Assembly: GCF_028372415.1 (NCBI RefSeq)
Contig: NC_092875.1
Coordinates: 192,116,372-192,180,371, forward strand
DNA: 64,000 nt
Reading direction: 5' to 3'
Origin: Notamacropus eugenii
Taxonomy: Eukaryota > Chordata > Mammalia > Diprotodontia > Macropodidae
Shown here: piece after piece, positions 44,441-55,460 of the stretch
Position numbering within the stretch: the first letter of the stretch is position 1
Layout: the number at the start of each line of letters is the position of its first letter
Notes under the pieces: model-generated
What the model was told of the DNA's origin: nothing
What the model saw: only the letters and a program-made list of their open reading frames with translations
Database searches by the model: none
Program-made: the position numbers and the translations under genes

Positions 44441-44659
44441 TTTAGTTTGTCTTGACTTTCGCCCCTATCCATTCTAGGGTTGTTTTGTTTTGTAACAGAA
44501 TGAATCCCCTCCCTAGAGCAAAATAACCTCCCGGCCACAAAGAAATCCAGCTACATTGGCTTGACAGAGAAGTCACTTTAACGATGTGTAAGCAGAGGCT
44601 GATGCCAACAGAAATCATTTTCCCAGTCTGGTTATTTTCTGGCTCATGATTAACCACTT

Positions 44660-44886
44660 ATCAATCAGAAGTTTCAGTCATCTCTGACTTTTTTGTGACC
44701 CCACTGTAGTTTTCTTGGCAAAGTTACTGCAGTGGTTTGCCATTTCCTTCACCAGCTCATTTTACAGATGAGGAAACTGAGGCATACAGGGTTAAGTGAC
44801 TTACCCAAAAGCTAGTACGTGTCTGAGGCCATATTTGAACTTGTCTTCCTGACTGCAGATCCGATGCTGTGTCATCTAACTGCCCC
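44660..44886 (-). mobile_element. tRNA-headed SINE with BovB-like tail
   Basis: Contains a GTAGTTTTCTTGGCAAAG tail part, TTTACAGATGAGGAAACTGA, and the head end GTGTCATCTAACTGCCCC. A short gap lies in the GACTTACCCAAAAGCTAGTA core relative to its relatives. Confidence 0.75.
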
Positions 44887-44889
44887 CTG

Positions 44890-45065
44890 ATTGTCCACTA
44901 CACCATCTCTCTAAACCTCACGATATTTCTACAGAGGAGAAAATTTAAGGCAAAGAGAAATAATGGGACTCGGTCAAAGTCATACAGCTAGCAAGCATCT
45001 AAGGGGAGGAGGGAGCTCCACCCAGCTCTTTCTGATTCCAAATCCGGCATCACCGCATCCAGCTG
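44890..45065 (-). mobile_element. Diverged MIR
   Basis: GGTCAAAGTCATACAGCTAG and CCCAGCTCTTTCTGATTCC. Confidence 0.55.
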
Positions 45066-45069
45066 ATCA

Positions 45070-46160
45070 GTATTTCCAGGGGTTATTCAAGCTGCTGGTT
45101 AGAGCAAGCCCCTAAATCTCCCCTCAAAATGACTACAAACCTGGCTAGAGGGAGAGAATTTTGGCTTTGGGTGCAGTGAGGGTTTGGGGTTTATTACTTC
45201 CGGAAGGGTTATGTCCAGCATGCCCCATAGAGTCCTAGCAAGACCTCAATGGTCAGGAGAAGGGAGTGACTGACAGGGAGAGAGGAGGAGGAGGGAGATG
45301 GACTCTGCAGAACTCCTTGTACTCCTTGTTAGTACTTGTAATCAACACGGCCAGGATGAAAGAATTCTGGCTTCAGAACAGAAACATTGTGTTTTAAATT
45401 AAATCAGATCCCCGCTGTGAGCTACTTACTCCCTTTCTTCACCACAGAGAGGGAAACAATTCAGTTGTTTCACTGCGTGGCTAGCAGCGGGAGTGACCTT
45501 CAGTCTTTCCACTTAAAATCGATTCAAGATCATCACACGGACTTAAATAAATAAAAGTCCCTAGCCCACCCTCCCAGGCTGTAACGCGTTCTCCCCTCTT
45601 TGCCCCAGATAGCCCCATTGGCACAGCTCTGGCCCGGCCCATCAACACACGTGTGTGCATGTGGACGTGTGCTGTTGGTGGCTGAGCCCACCTCTGAACA
45701 CATCTCCCTCCACCTGGCTTGGAACTGACAGGCGGATTTTTCACCTCCTTGCTCTCCTTTCTCCTCTCTGATTAACTATGGACCAGATGGCCATTCCCCA
45801 ATCTCCCAGCATGTGTTTGACTGACAGGAGCCTTTGATAAACCTCCGAAGAATGAAGTCATCTCCAGGTCACCTCCTCTGCCTGGCCTTTAACATCCCCA
45901 CACATACCACCATTATCTGCTGAATAGGAGACAAAGGAAATTAGCTCAGATTCCCTATCATCTCCATTATTGCCAGACCAATTCAAACAAGGAAACCAAG
46001 AGATGCCCTTCACTTTCCTCCAAAAGGTACCAGTGTCAGCTGTTCCAAATGCAAACCAGGGGCTTTCCCATGTTAATGGATGGGTTCCTTTGTTAGAGAC
46101 CAGGAGTGGGAAAATGCATTTTATTCACCACCTTTGAAGGAATTCTTAACATGCTTCTAA
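45070..46160. other. Repeat-poor, GC-richer unique block
   Basis: About 1.1 kb without recognised repeats. It contains a perfect 12-bp palindrome ACACACGTGTGT (45645-45656) centred on an E-box CACGTG. The 87-codon minus frame at 45481-45744 is Gly/Arg-rich with no domain. Possible regulatory DNA, by inference. Confidence 0.4.
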
Positions 46161-46161
46161 A

Positions 46162-46509
46162 GTATTTCCTCAATTGGTTTTCTCCTCTTTCTTCTCTCTT
46201 CTTTCCCTCCCTTTTTCCTTCCCTCCTTCCCTCCTTCCCTCCTTCCTTCTATTCCTTCCTCTGTTCTACTTTTCCTTCCTCCCTCTTTCTTTTCCTTCCC
46301 CCTCCCTCCCTTCCTTACTCTCTCTCATTCACCCCCTGTTTTCTTCCCTTTCTTCTTTCCTCCTTGTCCTCATGTTCTTTTTCTTTTTTAATCTGAAGAA
46401 AGGTCTGAAGTTCAGAGGCTGAGAAAGAAAGAAAGGCAGGAAGGAAAAAAGAAAGGAAGAAAGACAGAAAGAAAAAAGAAAGAAAGAGAAGGAAAGAAGA
46501 GAGAGAGGT
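46162..46509. repeat. Long pyrimidine tract followed by purine tract
   Basis: 46162-46396 is almost wholly C/T on the plus strand (CCTTCCCTCC units). After a short mixed junction, 46420-46509 is almost wholly G/A (GAAAGAAAGGAAG units). The two halves are roughly complementary in composition and could pair. Confidence 0.85.
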
Positions 46510-46819
46510 TTTGTTTTGTCATTATGGTTAGAACTAAAGATCAGGGGAGACCGGTAAAATAATTATGAAAAATCTTCCCTTCATTTTAAGGGAAAATCAG
46601 CTATGTAGAAGGAAAAAGAAGTTAGAATCTTTTTTTTTTAGTTTCCATACAACCTCCTATGATTTATTTTTTTTCCTCTTTCTCAGAAACTTCACACTTT
46701 CTAGCGCCAGTTGGACCATTGGCCGTGGTATAGCTATGAGGATATAGCAACTGGACTTGCAATTTCGTTAGTAAAGAACTGCCTAGTAAGGAAACTCCCT
46801 CTACTAATGCAGGTCAGCA

Positions 46820-46965
46820 CTTTCTCTGAAATGTATTCCCAGAGCACTGAGAGCTTGAGTGATTGGCCCAGAGGTATATACCCAGGATGTGTTAGAGAGT
46901 CCTTGAACCCAGATTTTCCTGGCTCCAGAACCACCTGTCCACTAACCGTGCTTGTTCTCTTGCTC
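46820..46965 (-). mobile_element. Diverged MIR
   Basis: GAGTGATTGGCCCAGAGGTA and CTTGAACCCAGATTTTCCTG. Confidence 0.45.
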
Positions 46966-47134
46966 CTTAAAGCTACAAAACCAATGCAAAGAACTATTCT
47001 CTTATTTAGAAAATTATGGAACAAAACAGGCATTTCCATAACATAGTATAATAAAAAAAAGATTGCATATGAAATTGTGAATCTACTATGTATAACTTGC
47101 TGTTTCTTTTAGATATACAGCAGTTATCATGTAA

Positions 47135-47640
47135 ATTTCTTTTTTTATTTCTTTTCCCTCCTCTACCCTAGATATGGCTACCATTAGACACAAATAGGCA
47201 TACACACATATTTGTGGGTGTGTGTATGTATGTATATATATGTTCTACAAAATTATTCTATACATACTTCTATTTATCAGTTCTTTCTCTGGATGCAGAT
47301 AGCATCTTTCTTCATATGGTCCTTTATAGTTAATTTGGATATTTATAAGAGTCACAATAACTTGTTTACTTAAAGTCATTCCTACAAGAGTATTGCTATT
47401 ACAATATGCAATGCTCTATAGGTTCTGCTCATTTTTCTCTTTATTATTTTGTGCAAGGCTTTCCATGGTTTTTTAAGATCACTGAGCTAATAATTTCTTA
47501 TAGCACAATAGCATTCCATCACAATCATACACCACAACTTGTTTAGCCATTCCCAACTGATGGGCATACCTTCAATTTCCAGTTCAAAGAACTGTTGTCT
47601 AAAGATGAGCATATGACATTGGGTCACCCAATGTTAAATC
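47135..47640 (-). mobile_element. L1 3' end (ORF2 C-terminus and 3' UTR)
   Basis: AATTTCTTATAGCACAATAG, CATTCCATCACAATCATACA, CCATTCCCAACTGATGGGCA and TTCAATTTCCAGTTC are the reverse of the L1 segment preserved at 14600-14720. The 3' UTR extends left through TATATATATGTTCTAC. Confidence 0.75.
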
Positions 47641-47724
47641 TTAAGAGAAGGCACTGATCTCAGGTCCAGAAGCTTAGACAGTTATGGATCATAATAGGTA
47701 GGTTCTCTGCAATGATAAAAACCC

Positions 47725-48050
47725 ATTCAGCAGATAAGGAATTGGACTAGGAGTCAGGAAAGCCTCTAACTCTGAATATCTATTTATGTCATCTGTATCA
47801 GTGACAAGTAAAAGTCTCTCTTGTTGTTCAGTCATTTCTGTCTTGTCTAACCCTTAGTGACCTCATTTGGGTTTTCTTGGCAGAGGTATTGGAGTGGTTT
47901 GCCATTTCCTTCTCCAACTCATGTTACACTCTCTTTCCTCAGATGTAAAATAGGGTTAATAATACCTGGAGTACCTACCTCATGGGGCTTATTGTGAGTT
48001 TCCAATGAGATAATAATGCGTTAAATATTAATGTGCTGTTTAGATTTTAG
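47725..48050 (+). mobile_element. MIR split by a SINE
   Basis: The left part (47725-47821) has AATTGGACTAGGAGTCAGGA. The right part (47931-48050) has TTTCCTCAGATGTAAAATAG and CTACCTCATGGGGCTTATTG. Confidence 0.65.
47822..47930 (-). mobile_element. 5'-truncated SINE nested in MIR
   Basis: Only the BovB-like 3' part is present: TTGTTGTTCAGTCATTTCTG through TTTGCCATTTCCTTCTCCAA. A short CTCTCTT flanks both sides, but it is low-complexity. Confidence 0.75.
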
Positions 48051-48059
48051 CTGTAGAAT

Positions 48060-48240
48060 TATTGATTTGAAGTTTAGAAGTGATCCATTCAACCACTTTA
48101 TTTTATAAATGAAGGAGTTCAAGCATAGGGAGGTTAATGACTTGCCCAAGGTCACACATCTAGTAAGTGGCAGAAATCAAACCCAGATTCTAGGTCTTCA
48201 AACCCAGTCTATGTTGTTCTGCTGCCTCTTATTTTTTCAC
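48060..48240 (-). mobile_element. MIR SINE
   Basis: GACTTGCCCAAGGTCACACA, TCTAGTAAGTGGCAGAAATC and AAACCCAGATTCTAGGTC. Confidence 0.7.
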
Positions 48241-48384
48241 AGGCACACTTGGAATCAGAAAAACTGCTTGTTAATTTTCCATAGCTTGAAACTTCTTCAC
48301 CTGAATGAGGGCACTATAAGACTGGAAGCCAAAGAAGGGAGAGGGGTGTCTCATGTGTTGTATCTCCTCTGGAGGCAGTTTAAG

Positions 48385-48530
48385 AAAATTTCACCTCTGC
48401 CACTTTTTACCTGTGTGACCTAGGACAATCCTTTTAATTATTCTGTGCCTCTGTGCCTCAGTTTCCACATCTATCAAATGAGAAGGTGGGATTAGATGAC
48501 CTCTTAAAGTTTCCACAGCTCCAATTAAGG
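48385..48530 (+). mobile_element. MIR-type fragment
   Basis: TTACCTGTGTGACCTAGGAC, TGCCTCAGTTTCCACATCTA and TGGGATTAGATGACCTCTTA. Confidence 0.65.
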
Positions 48531-48534
48531 GAAC

Positions 48535-48683
48535 CTAAGAGACAGGAACAGACACAGAGACAAAGACACACATAAAGAGAAGGAGAGACAAACAATCAGG
48601 GACAGAGAGACAAAGATAGACACACAGAGAGATAGACACAGAGAGACAGAGAGAAACATACATAGAGACAGAAAGAGAGTGAC

Positions 48684-48714
<31 letters not shown>

Positions 48715-48735
48715 GAGAGGGAGGGAGAGAATGTA
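48535..48735. repeat. GACAGA/GAGACA simple repeat
   Basis: About 200 bases of imperfect ACAGA and GAGAGA units. Confidence 0.9.
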
Positions 48736-48739
48736 CAGC

Positions 48740-49370
48740 TGGAAATGGAGTATCCAGTAACTGAGGAATAATCATTGCCTGAACACTGATATATATGTTA
48801 TGTCAAATAATGTAAATAACATTATATTACAGTATCAGCAATAATTAATATGAAGAATTCAAGGAAATATTGGAAAACATAGGAAGTTATATGGAGTAAA
48901 GAAAGCAGAATTAAAGGATGATACACATAATGACTACAGCTGTGAAAAAGACAACAGGAACTAACATGTTAAGTATTCACAAAAGAAGTTCAGCAGGGGT
49001 CGCAGGAATGAAGCTGAAGATTTTCTCACTAGCCTATTAAAGTCAACATACACATCTTGCATGGGTGCATGTGTAGGTGTTTAACAATGAGTTAAAGAAT
49101 AAGTTTAGGGTTACCTGAACCTTTTTTCATTTTTCTTATTTTATTTTGCTTCTGTTTATATGCTAGAGTTCTTGCGTTTGTCAATGAAAGTTAAAATATA
49201 TTGTGAATCAAAAAGAAAAGAAAAATGTTTTAGGACTTTCTCTGTCCTAACTGTTCTCCTTGACTTGTGCATCTTCCTATGTTAGTTCACACAGCCATAA
49301 AGATGAGGTCTTTGCTCAAAAATGTTTTCATTTACTGCAATCTATGGACTTAAACACAAGTATCTTAGCC
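48740..49370. other. Unique AT-rich sequence
   Basis: No gene recognised. 48790-48850 is ATATTA-rich. 48890-48960 faintly resembles L1 3' sequence but not enough to call. Confidence 0.35.
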
Positions 49371-49374
49371 TGAC

Positions 49375-50040
49375 ATTTTAGGAACTCTATGACTTGGCTG
49401 CAACCTACCTTTCTGATCCAATTTCACAATATAGCCCTTCTTTCACATACTATAATGTTCAACTAAACAACATTATGAGGTGTTCCCTGATCTCATTCTT
49501 TACTGTGTATGCCATCCTAGGCAAAACCAACAGGTCTCAAACCCAATCGGAGAATTAGGAGGATGTCTACCCCAAGCACGTGAAGACTTCCCCTAGCAGA
49601 ATGGGTAGACGAGAACAATTTGTTCCAATGGCCTTGAACGTAGCTGAAGCAGGCACTGTGGACTGGACATCAAAGGTGTTATTGTCATCCACTGCATCAT
49701 TGGACTTCGATGATGACTTTGTGCAACTTTTCCTCATTTAAATCCTATTCACCTATGGGTCAAGACATCTCCTATAATGTCATTGGTCCTCTTTGAAAAC
49801 AAAGGAAAAGACAGCATTATATGCCATCAATTATGCCTGAAAGAGATCTGCTGACGTTTTTCTCTTTCTTTAAGGCCAAGCTCAAGGAGTCCTTTTTCCA
49901 ACAAGCCTTCTTCGATCGCAGGATTCTCTCCCCTGTTAGTGAAAGTGACCTCTCCTTCCTCCCATCCTCTTATAGTTCTTTGCTTCTGTCCCTTACCTTA
50001 ATATTCTACTTTATTTCATATTTAACTGTGAACATAAAAT
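49375..50040 (+). mobile_element. L2 3' region split by a short RTE derivative
   Basis: The left part (49375-49516) has ACTTGGCTGCAACCTACCTT. The right part (49829-50040) has TTTAAGGCCAAGCTCAAGGA and TCCTTTTTCCAACAAGCCTT, typical of L2 3' UTRs. The 49517-49819 element lies between. Confidence 0.6.
49517..49819 (+). mobile_element. Internally deleted RTE derivative (~303 bp), complete
   Basis: Positions 49530-49760 match RTE copy B 5' UTR (21320-21630): GGTCTCAAACCCA, a CGAGAACAATTTGTTCCAA block, GTCATCCACTGCATC and TCATTTAAATCCTATTCACC. The sequence then passes directly to the RTE 3' tail, ATGTCATTGGTCCTCTTTGA. No endonuclease or RT sequence is present. A 9-bp duplication TATGCCATC (49508-49516 and 49820-49828) flanks it, so it inserted as a unit. 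No tRNA head. Confidence 0.75.
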
Positions 50041-50044
50041 CGTA

Positions 50045-50250
50045 GGCTTATAGATTTAGAGTTGGAAGAGACCTTAGAGGTCATCTAATCCAATGGGATT
50101 ATTTTACAGATGAGGAAACTGAGGTTTAGAGTGATTGAGAGGTTTGCACAAAATCACAAGGGTGCTAGATTAGGAAGGATTAGAGCTCAGGATCTTTCAT
50201 TTCAAATTCAGTTCTCTTCCCATTATGCCACACCTCATGTGGTATACCTA
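50045..50250 (-). mobile_element. MIR-type SINE
   Basis: TTAGAGTTGGAAGAGACCTT, GAGGTCATCTAATCCAATGG and ATTTTACAGATGAGGAAACT. Confidence 0.7.
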
Positions 50251-50544
50251 CAGTAAAACATGAGCTAATTGAGGTCAGAAGCTCCTTTGTTTTTGTCTAT
50301 GTTTATTGAACTGAATCTTCTGAATTGAGAGAAACCCTATGGTATAATTCTCCTAACCAGAACATGATTACATTATTTACCACTTAAACCCATTATGAAT
50401 TTCATTTGGGTCGTATGTGGGAGAAAATATGGGTGCAGGGGAAAAGAGCACTTAGCAAGTTCCCCACTCCTGGATTAGAGTCATGGATTTGGACTCCAGC
50501 CTCTGTTCTAACACTTACTAGCTGTGCTACTATGTCAATGTAAT

Positions 50545-50755
50545 TGCACAGGGGATAAAGCATAGAATTTGAAATTAGCAAGATTTTAGTTCACACTTAC
50601 CAGATATTGGACTGTGGGCAAGATATTCAACCTCTCTTTCCTCATCTGCAAAATAGATTAATAATATTACTCAACCGCTAAGGTTGTTGTAAGGATTAAA
50701 TAAGATAATATTTGTAAAGCATTTTTTTAAACCTTAAAGAACTATATAAATGCTA
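50545..50755 (+). mobile_element. MIR SINE
   Basis: CTCTCTTTCCTCATCTGCAA, CGCTAAGGTTGTTGTAAGGA and GAACTATATAAATGCTATTA. The sequence from 50480 may belong to a second MIR. Confidence 0.65.
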
Positions 50756-50815
50756 TTACTACCACTACCACCACCACCACCACTACTACCACCACCACCA
50801 CTACTACTACTACTG
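50756..50815. repeat. (CTA/CCA)n trinucleotide repeat
   Basis: ACC, ACT and CTA triplets. It grows out of the 3' end of the adjoining MIR and yields the Ser/Gly run on the minus strand. Confidence 0.9.
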
Positions 50816-50973
50816 ACTACTATGAAATTCCTTCGTATTTCTCTGACCCTTGATTTTTTCCATCTATAAAATAGAATGATAATCATACTTAAATTCAGAG
50901 GGAAAGACTGCAGACAGTGGATAGAAGTTGCAGAGACATATTTAAGTATGTGAGAAAAAAATTCCCTAACATT

Positions 50974-51234
50974 TGTGGCTGTTGAATTATTTTTAGTCAT
51001 GTCCTACTTTTCATGGCCCCACTTGGGGTTTTCTTGACAAAGATATTGGAGTGGTTAGCCATTTTCTTCTCCAACTCATTTTGCAGATGAGAACATGGAG
51101 GAAAAAAGGGTGTAAGTGACTTGCCCAGAGTCACACAATTAGTAAATGTCTGAGGCCAGATTTAGGCTCAGGAAAATGTATTTTCCTGACTCCAGGCATA
51201 ATGCTCTGATCAACTGAGCCACCCAGGTGCTCCT
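50974..51234 (-). mobile_element. tRNA-headed SINE with BovB-like tail
   Basis: Tail GTGGCTGTTGAATTATTTTT, CACTTGGGGTTTTCTTGACA, core ATTTTGCAGATGAGAACATG, head end GATCAACTGAGCCACCCAGG. Confidence 0.75.
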
Positions 51235-51239
51235 CCTAA

Positions 51240-51425
51240 CAATTAGAGCTACTGAAAAAAAATGGAATGGGCTCCTCAGGAAATAGAGAGGGGATCCCGC
51301 TCAATGCTTGTTCTCAAGAAAAGTCTGAATGGTCATTTTGATTGGACTATTGGTGGTAGATGGGACTGTGGGTAAGGTACAGCTTAGGTTAGGTGAATGC
51401 TGACTTTACAACTCTGAGATCTGCT
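51240..51425 (-). mobile_element. CR1/L3-like fragment
   Basis: GGGCTCCTCAGGAAATAGAG, AAGAAAAGTCTGAATGGTCA and TTACAACTCTGAGATCTG follow the reverse of L3/CR1 3' sequence. Confidence 0.45.
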
Positions 51426-51429
51426 GATG

Positions 51430-52255
51430 TCTTGCTTCAAAGAGTGGTTATGAGGAAAGTGTGTAACGTTTAAAATTCTACAGAAATGTGAGGTTTTTTG
51501 TTTATTTACTTGGGAGTTTTGATGTATATATGTATATATTATATAATATTTGTTTATACAATTTCAAATACTGCACAGACTAATTTATATTTATTTTATA
51601 CTTCACTAGAGTCTTTTAAACCCAATACAAATCCTCTATACAATTATACATATTAGTAACTTTAGAAAACACATCAATAGCACTAACTAGACCTTCTCAC
51701 TAAACTGATTGTTTTTCTCTAGAATTCCTTTCCTTTGGTGAACAAAGTGTACCTTTGATTTCAATCCAAAGCCTAATTTAGCTGTTGTAATAGGGGCTTA
51801 TTTACATTGCAAAGATATTACGTAATAATAAGATACATTTACTATGTCAATGTACAGTGACTATTAGATTAGGAAGCCCAAAGGCAACAGGTTAGGTAGC
51901 TGCTGATTTTGTTGGAGGAAAAGACAGATGGGACACCCAGCTACAATAGCGTCATAGTACTGGAAGGTTTGCAGAAGACTTTCTTCTCAGTAAACTGCCA
52001 TAGGTTACACACCATACCATGATATGCCTAGTTTTATGTCTAGATGGAGATATTTCCCTCATCAGGTCTTGGGAAGTGTAACCCTCTGAATGAAGAAAGA
52101 GGGCCTCATGATTCCACGGGAAAGAACCCTGGAAATTGGCATAGTCCTTCAAATCCAGGGCTCTGAACATGTTGGGTTGGTTCTGAAAATAAAATCAAGT
52201 AAATCAAAATACAAATAATAATCCGAAATGTTTTTCCTACCAGATATCTCATACT
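51430..52255. other. Unique AT-rich sequence, no gene recognised
   Basis: TATATA-rich at 51520-51550. No repeat or exon signal recognised. Confidence 0.4.
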
Positions 52256-52261
52256 ATCTTT

Positions 52262-52380
52262 TCCAAGGTGGTTATAAGCTCATTGAGGGCAAATTCTCTT
52301 TCTCATTTTTGTCAAGATATGCCTAGCCCCAGTACAATGTCTTTCACATAGATGCTTAATAAACACTTTAACTCAATTTG
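52262..52380 (+). mobile_element. L2 3' tail
   Basis: AAGCTCATTGAGGGCAAATT, ATGCCTAGCCCCAGTACAAT and ATGCTTAATAAACACTTTAA. Confidence 0.7.
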
Positions 52381-52384
52381 ACGT

Positions 52385-53605
52385 CAAGAAGAGAATGTCC
52401 AGTGACAAATTCCGCCATCTGGTAGATTTATTTTTAAGTTATCTACAAGGCAGAATGGAAAGAATTTAAATTTCCTGCACAACTCTTGTGCAATGTCATG
52501 TAACCTTATAATAAGGAGTGTCTTGAGAGAGAAAGTCACTCTCTCCAAATGACTTGGAGCAATCACATGCTTCTCTTTGATGCCTGAAGAAAGAGTGATC
52601 CTGATTATATACTGCGTCAATCATTGCTGTCCTTAGATTACATAAGTTGCTGTCCCATAGAAAGACTCAAAATGGAGAGTTTTTGTTCTTGTGGAAATAA
52701 TGTGGTGAAATTCTACTGTTCATAATAAGCCAGCTATCGACTGAGTGAATTGGAGCTTTTATCGGGCATATTTGTGTACATTATGAAGTGAGCCAAAGAA
52801 GAGAGCCACAGCACACCTCGTGTATTTATAGTTCCCCAGTCCTAGTTGCTGTTGGACTTAATGTAAGGAAAAACCTTCAGTATGTGTCTGAGTCACTGCA
52901 AAGCTCCAAGGCTTGTTGGCCTCACCTGCCTGAGGCATTAATGTGAATTTTATAGTTTACAAAGTATGTTCTCTTTTTCCACATTCCATATGACACTTCT
53001 GATTTCATGTGTCTTTTAAATAGAGGTCTGGTCTGGTCAGAGTATGCTAGCCTGTGCACTGGTGTTCATATTGTGTGTAAGTTTTGCATGTAGTTGGTTT
53101 TTTTGTTTTGTTTTGGTTTTTTGTTTTTACAAAGGCTTGATCATTAAGAACTTGTTTCATCCCTAAGGCTAATTCACTCTACTGACTAAAGCCAGTTAAT
53201 GGTGAACATCTCAAAACTGGCAGAATCAAATTCGTAGTCCTCTTCTCTCCTTTGCTGACTTTTGCCATAACTGAAGCCGTTTCTTACAAAGAAACCAGAA
53301 TGAATGTAATAATTAAGATCTAAGATGTGTATGGTGTAGGGTGGAAACAAAGGACTCCACCACCTTTGCTCTTGGCCCCTAGTCAAGAGGAGCTACCTGT
53401 TAGTTTCTGCAACAAATCCCTTCAAAGCTAAGTAAAGAGGAACCATTTGACTTTTGTTTTATCTGCTTAGCAGAACCTTCATCCCATAAACCTTGACCTC
53501 ACTCTCCCATTTGTCAGCTGAGTCAGTGGGAAGTAGATGCCAGTGAGCAGTATGTCATCCATTTGCTCAAAAATAAATCATTTAAAAATAGGAAATAAAG
53601 TGGAT
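52385..53605. other. Unique sequence, no gene recognised
   Basis: A T/G-rich run at 53096-53130 (TTTTGTTTTGTTTTGG). The short frames lack coding context. Confidence 0.4.
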
Positions 53606-53609
53606 TTCT

Positions 53610-53800
53610 ACCGATTATAAAATGGCTGAACAAATTGTCACCTATGAATATAATGTACTAGTGGACTATAAGAAATGATAACTGAGGAATTAAGAGAAAC
53701 GTATGAATTGATGAAGAGTGAAGTAAGCAGAACAATTAAAAATATAATAATGCATATAAACAAGACACAAAAATGCAACTGAACTCTTAATTATATTAAT
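53610..53800 (+). mobile_element. L1 ORF2 C-terminal fragment
   Basis: AAAATGGCTGAACAAATTGT, ACTATAAGAAATGATAACTG and GAAGAGTGAAGTAAGCAGAA correspond to 14640-14770 of the better L1. Confidence 0.65.
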
Positions 53801-53824
53801 CAATCTCATGTCAAATGATGAATG

Positions 53825-53960
53825 ACTAAAAAAGCATTTATTAAACACTTATTGTGGGTAAAACACCGTGATAAGCAATGGGATACAAAGAGAAAGGTAA
53901 GAGCTCCTGCTTACAAGGAGCTCACATTCTAATGAGAAAGAGAATACAAAGTTTCGGCTA
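53825..53960 (+). repeat. Ancient interspersed repeat, 5' part
   Basis: AAAGCATTTATTAAACACTT, AGCAATGGGATACAAAGAGA and TACAAGGAGCTCACATTCTA. Confidence 0.6.
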
Positions 53961-54320
53961 CAAATCAGATGGAAAAATGTCATGGTTCTTAGGGTGCAGC
54001 AGCAAAGCAAGATGTTGAGGTCTCTTCTTTAATATCATTCCCAATGATAAAATCATTTCAAATGAGCCTGAACCAGTTGACAGTGACAAAGACTTTGGTT
54101 GAGAGAACTTTTTTTTTCTGGGTCTTTAGTAATTGTGACTATAGCATCTGTAAGAGCAGTAGCCCAGCTGAATCACCACTCAATTCATTTCTTTCTTTGT
54201 TTTCAGGATGGTGGCAATGGACACTGTACTGGAAGTATTGCTTTTGGATGTAGGGTCCTGGGCTGTCTCTGCTGGAGTAGGAGGGGAGATGGTGGTCAAG
54301 GACTTGTCTGGCACATGCTG

Positions 54321-54326
<6 letters not shown>

Positions 54327-54378
<52 letters not shown>

Positions 54379-54502
54379 CTCTGTCTCTGTCTCTATCTGT
54401 CTCTCTGTCTCTGTCTCTCTATGTGTCTTTGTCTCTGTCTTTCTCTCTGTCTCTCTGTCTCTGTCTCTATCTCTGTCTCTGTGTCTGTCTCTCTTTCTTT
54501 TC
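54327..54502. repeat. (TC)n and CTGTCT repeat
   Basis: About 46 bases of pure TC followed by about 125 bases of CTGTCTCT variants. It drives four overlapping Ser/Leu or Arg/Glu frames. Confidence 0.95.
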
Positions 54503-55349
54503 CTCCCTCGGTGTGCCTTGCTGCTTTAGCTAGGATGAGTTGCCTGCCCAGTGCATGGTTCTTGGTTGGCAGGTGATAAGCATGGGTGGCCCCGTCTTTA
54601 CACAATTTGCTTTCTCAGATTATTATTCTGAGGTCTTGATTCTAAGCAGCGTTGGTAGTCTGGGGTGGAGCAGGGCACAGAAGGTATTTGTTGGTAGCAA
54701 CTGGACTGCAGTTGTTGCTGGTGGTGACAAGGAAAGGGAGCCTCTTCCACCCAGTGATTTCTCCTCATAATCACGGCTACAGAAACTGGGAGAAAAAGTA
54801 GGTCTGGTGGTTTGGGGGGAACTAATGAAACATAATAGGAATGCTGTAGCAAGCCATTAGGGAAGCTTTGTGTGGAATCAATGCCTATGTATTGGTTACT
54901 TTTAAAGGCAAGAACTATTCAGGCATCTCACATTATATTATCCTTGGGATATATTGCTTTTCACTGAATAGCAGAGACCCTCAGAGTACTTTTGTCACAA
55001 AACTAGTTGATGGGAGAACCAGAGTTATAACCTGTCTTCAAACCATTAGTCTGGAATGTAATTCTATTATACCATTCTAGTCTATTCCCCTTTTTAAAAG
55101 TTTTATTTCCACATAATTAATTTCTATTGTATGAGTGTTGGCTTATCTTATTCTTAAAGAGATAATAAATATAAGCAGATTTATTTTTAATATTTTTTAG
55201 ATTATAAACTTGACAAACACCACCAATTGAGCATTTCCATATACTAAGAATAAAAAAAGATTTTACATAAAATGGAGTCTCTTTTACGTTCACCTTCTTT
55301 TTTTTAGTGTAACATACATCAAACACATTAGTTCCAAAGCTGTCCTATT

Positions 55350-55460
55350 TGTCAACGGATATTTAATAAGCATTTATTATGTGTGAGGCACAAAGATTTA
55401 GCAGGGACCCAAATATCAGGAACTTAAAATTTACTGAGGAGAGGGAAGGAGAGGGCAAAG
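55350..55460 (+). repeat. Ancient interspersed repeat, short copy
   Basis: AATAAGCATTTATTATGTGT and CAGGAACTTAAAATTTACTG; family of 4990. Confidence 0.45.

Noticed and set aside
46106-46422. Ser/Phe/Pro/Leu-rich frames
   Set aside because: Produced by the CCTT-type pyrimidine tract.
48535-48735. CRISPR-like regularly spaced repeats
   Set aside because: Short simple-sequence units without unique spacers; a vertebrate genome context.
54099-54605. Four overlapping frames of 70-144 codons
   Set aside because: They all read the TC/CTGTCT tract; mutually overlapping on both strands.
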